Shown here: positions 42,266 through 44,779 of the stretch, piece after piece
Layout of the letters: every line of letters begins with the position of its first letter
Position numbering within the stretch: the first letter of the stretch is position 1
Assembly: GCA_913020705.1 (NCBI GenBank)
Contig: CAJWBY010000015.1
Coordinates: 1 to 44,779, forward strand
DNA: 44,779 bases
DNA from: an uncultured Colwellia sp.
GTDB taxonomy: Bacteria > Pseudomonadota > Gammaproteobacteria > Enterobacterales > Alteromonadaceae
Direction of reading: 5' to 3'
Translations under genes and position numbers: made by a program
The notes under the pieces: generated by a model
The model's input: the letters and a program-made list of their open reading frames with translations, nothing else
The model's database searches: none
What the model was told of the DNA's origin: nothing

Positions 42266-44758
42266 TTAAACCTTATTTAAGTATTCCAGTGCAAAATGAT
42301 TATTTGGTTCATGTACTAAAACAAATTCAAAAGCCTTTTTAGCAGAATCATCTGCATTTATTCCCTTGTATAGGTCTCCTAAAGAGAGCCAAGCTTGCAC
42401 ATCTTCAGGGTTTTCCTCTAAATAGCTGGTATAGCAATCAATGGATTGTTCAATCTTCCCTAATAATTTTAATATTTTTGCATACTGAGAAGTGTAAATG
42501 CTCGCTAAGTCCGATAAGCGCTTAAAAGTCCACTCTGCTCTGTCGTAGTCTTTAAGTTTTAGCGCGAGAGATGCTATTTGTTGTAGCTCATCTTCTTTTA
42601 TTTTATCTTGATTTAACAGGTCAAAATATTGCATCGCTTTGGCTTCTTGTCCTTTTAAAACAAAATAAAAGGCGTGTGCAAGTACGCAAAGTTCTTCAGC
42701 TACCTTAATATTATCTTCATTACCTGAATAGATAGACAGACTATTTGCTAATACATTTAACCCATCCATATTTTTTTGATGAAATAAAACTATTATTTTT
42801 CTTCTTACACCTATTAATGAAGCTTCCCTTTTAGTTCTTGCTAAGTGTGGAGAGTCATCATCATTAAGTACTTTTTCAAATTTTGTGGAATATTCATCAA
42901 ATTTGGTCGTTAATTCGTCCGTAAGCTGCACTGAAGTGTGGCGACCATTCTTCAGCCAAGATTGAGCACGACCAAAGTGTCCATCTTTTTGCCATTGTTT
43001 AAAGATAATATCAAAATTAGGGGACTCTTTTTCTTCTTCTACTCTACTTTTAATACGCTCTATACAGCCTTGAATAAGCTTTATTAAGGTATTACTTGAG
43101 TCAATATATGCTTGATAGTATAAACGTCCTGTTTCTTGTATTTTCTCATCAGACCAATCATCATGGGACGTTTGTGCAGATTTTATAAACTCATTCAAAC
43201 CAAAGTTTTTAACAAATCCTTCTGTTTTTTTATAGCTGGTAGTGAGTTTTTTCTCAATTTTATCCATTCGTAATTTGTATTTAAAATTTTCACTCTCTTT
43301 ACCTTTCACCGAAAATAGCTTTATGTTGCATTGAAGCGCTTCTTCGGCAAGAAGTTTTATTTTTTGAATATTCTTTAATACTTTACTAACTTTATTTAAA
43401 ATTAAATTGTTATCTTTTCGAATGGCGGACTGACTAATTTCAGGCAAAGCGGAATGTATCTTCAGCCAAATATCTTCTTCTTCTTCGTCAAAAGATAACT
43501 GGGAAGTTGGAATATGTTCAATATTTTTTGTACGTGCTGCATTTTTTGATAGGTTATAAACACAAACGCCTTGATCTTTGACTTGTTCTGCTTGTCCAGA
43601 TAAAGATAATACCGCATTATCAAATGAAATTGATGTTTCTGCTTTATCACCTGAATAGGTTTCAACCCAAACTCCTGGTTGCCCTAATATTGGTCCAACT
43701 TTTGCCTCGTTACTGCCGGATGCATGACTCACCCCCGTTTGCGAATAACACAAGTCGACACCGGAGAGGAGAATGTTGCTGAATCCCATTTCTATTGCGG
43801 CTTTCAACGCAGCATTTGTGACGGTAGGACCACTCATAATACTGCTGTTTTTATCAGCGTCATCTTCCCATGGAAATCTCTTTCCAATACAAATGCTTCT
43901 CCCATGCCATTGTGACAATAAATTTGGAGTTACGCAGTTTGCATGTAAAAAAAGAACCTGAGGAGGTAATTGCAATAACTCTTTACTCACATCAAAGCTG
44001 ACATTGTAGGGATCAACTGAAACAATAATGTGAGGTATCAATTCATGTTTAAGCAGTAACTTTGCAATTCGAGATACAGCGATAATCACAATGTTTTTTT
44101 GGTTATCTTTTAGCCATTGAATATCGTCATCGAGTGAAGGGCCTCCTCCTAATATCGCACAGGTCTTTCCTGAGAATAGATCATTAAGTAACGCAGATGA
44201 ATGCCGATTTTCAGATATATTTATTAATTGGCGTGTCATAAAAGGATATACACCAATGATAGCTCTAGTGAAAAAGAATAATATCTCTAATGCACGAATA
44301 ATATCTTGGTTTTTTGAAGCGTATTCAACCCAATAAGCATTAACCACAGCAAGTGATTTAATATAACGAATACTATCTTTGTGTATATATAAGCTTATTT
44401 CAAATGCTTCAGCGTCTTCTTTCCATTTATCTGGCGTGGTGAAAGCAAATATATCCTTATCGTAATGCGTAGGAATAACTTGTTTTATCTGCTCAATAAC
44501 ATGAGGGAGTTCGATAAAAAGGAAGCGAGAATTTTTAGCTGTTTCTTGTTCTAAGATAAACTTAGTTAATAAGCCTGAGTCAGTCCCAAAAATAAGGTAA
44601 AGACTATCTTCTTTTTCAAATGTTTTAGCGAAGTGTCGCTTATAAACACTACTAGAGCTCTCTTTATTAAAAGTATGGCGATTAATTGAATAAAGGTATT
44701 TTTCACCGTAAGGATTAGTTTTAAAGGTTTCATTTTTTTCGTTTGATAACTTCGTCAT
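42266..44758 (-). CDS. maf: Maf-type motility accessory factor / flagellin glycosyltransferase with TPR tail
   Basis: An 830-residue protein of the Maf family (DUF115/MptE-like core). A first domain (about 10-190) has NPYGEKYLYSINRHTF and YLIFGTDSGLL. The catalytic core (about 200-400) has KTCAILGGGPSLDDDIQWLKDNQ, VIIAVSRIAKLLLKHELIPHIIVSVDP, MSGPTVTNAALKAAIEMGFSNILLSGVDLCYSQTGVSHASGS, the latter typical of Maf. A helical region follows (about 440-640) and then repeats like TPR (about 720-830: QQIASLALKLKDYDRAEWTF, YLEENPEDVQAWLSLGDLYKGINADDSAKKAFEFVL). Maf proteins transfer nonulosonic acids to flagellin in Campylobacter, Helicobacter and Aeromonas. The gene is convergent with the leg cluster. 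Start ATG 44758-44756 has only a weak Shine-Dalgarno (CGGAA). Confidence 0.88.
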   Translation of the reverse strand: MTKLSNEKNETFKTNPYGEKYLYSINRHTFNKESSSSVYKRHFAKTFEKEDSLYLIFGTDSGLLTKFILEQETAKNSRFLFIELPHVIEQIKQVIPTHYDKDIFAFTTPDKWKEDAEAFEISLYIHKDSIRYIKSLAVVNAYWVEYASKNQDIIRALEILFFFTRAIIGVYPFMTRQLINISENRHSSALLNDLFSGKTCAILGGGPSLDDDIQWLKDNQKNIVIIAVSRIAKLLLKHELIPHIIVSVDPYNVSFDVSKELLQLPPQVLFLHANCVTPNLLSQWHGRSICIGKRFPWEDDADKNSSIMSGPTVTNAALKAAIEMGFSNILLSGVDLCYSQTGVSHASGSNEAKVGPILGQPGVWVETYSGDKAETSISFDNAVLSLSGQAEQVKDQGVCVYNLSKNAARTKNIEHIPTSQLSFDEEEEDIWLKIHSALPEISQSAIRKDNNLILNKVSKVLKNIQKIKLLAEEALQCNIKLFSVKGKESENFKYKLRMDKIEKKLTTSYKKTEGFVKNFGLNEFIKSAQTSHDDWSDEKIQETGRLYYQAYIDSSNTLIKLIQGCIERIKSRVEEEKESPNFDIIFKQWQKDGHFGRAQSWLKNGRHTSVQLTDELTTKFDEYSTKFEKVLNDDDSPHLARTKREASLIGVRRKIIVLFHQKNMDGLNVLANSLSIYSGNEDNIKVAEELCVLAHAFYFVLKGQEAKAMQYFDLLNQDKIKEDELQQIASLALKLKDYDRAEWTFKRLSDLASIYTSQYAKILKLLGKIEQSIDCYTSYLEENPEDVQAWLSLGDLYKGINADDSAKKAFEFVLVHEPNNHFALEYLNKV

Positions 44759-44779
44759 TATTTTTCCGTTACAAATGTT

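Overview
The window looks like chromosomal DNA of a low-GC marine gammaproteobacterium of the Alteromonadales, most like Colwellia. This rests on the flgN-flgM-flgA / cheV-cheR / flgBCDE / flgFGHIJKL gene order, the multiple short flagellins, the TIGR03545/TIGR03546 pair, the DUF3545 protein and the AT-rich coding style. It is a judgement from recognised families; no database search was possible.

Layout. (1) 1-1544: ragged end of an accessory polysaccharide locus on the minus strand (5' part of a family 4 glycosyltransferase, a hexapeptide acyltransferase without a proper start), then a shikimate-kinase-like gene cut off after about 110 codons and joined directly to a 3' remnant of recX. (2) 1813-10123: a BaeS/BaeR-like two-component system followed by a tripartite RND efflux system (outer-membrane lipoprotein, periplasmic adaptor, inner-membrane pump). 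(3) 10192-14876: housekeeping and conserved genes: a DUF3545 mini-protein, transaldolase, YaaA, and a TIGR03546-TIGR03545 pair whose larger member looks AsmA-like. (4) 15119-30079: a flagellar block with flgN, flgM and flgA on the minus strand, then cheV, cheR, flgBCDE and flgFGHIJKL on the plus strand. (5) 30199-36899: four flagellin genes in tandem, then flaG, fliD, fliS and a fliT-like gene. (6) 36966-42095: five genes for a CMP-activated nonulosonic acid of the legionaminic type (LegB-, LegG-, LegI-, PtmE- and LegF-like). (7) 42266-44758, opposite strand: a Maf-type flagellin glycosyltransferase with a TPR-like tail.

How it works together. Regions 4-7 form one programme: build rod and hook, export and cap the filament, make a sialic-acid-like sugar, and (inferred) attach it to flagellin. 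Promoter motifs suggest a regulatory hierarchy. There are sigma54 (-24/-12) sites before flgF, before the first flagellin and, less perfectly, before flgB. There are FliA/sigma28 sites (TAAA or TTAA, 15-base spacer, TCCGATAA or GCCGATAA) before flgM and before flagellins 2, 3 and 4. Flagellins 2-4 also share a small hairpin touching the ribosome-binding site.

The most interesting points are the apparent lack of the LegC and LegH steps in the sugar cluster, the conserved flagellin leader hairpins, mosaic identity among the tandem flagellins, a structured intergenic repeat between flgE and flgF, and the gene-fragment junction at recX.
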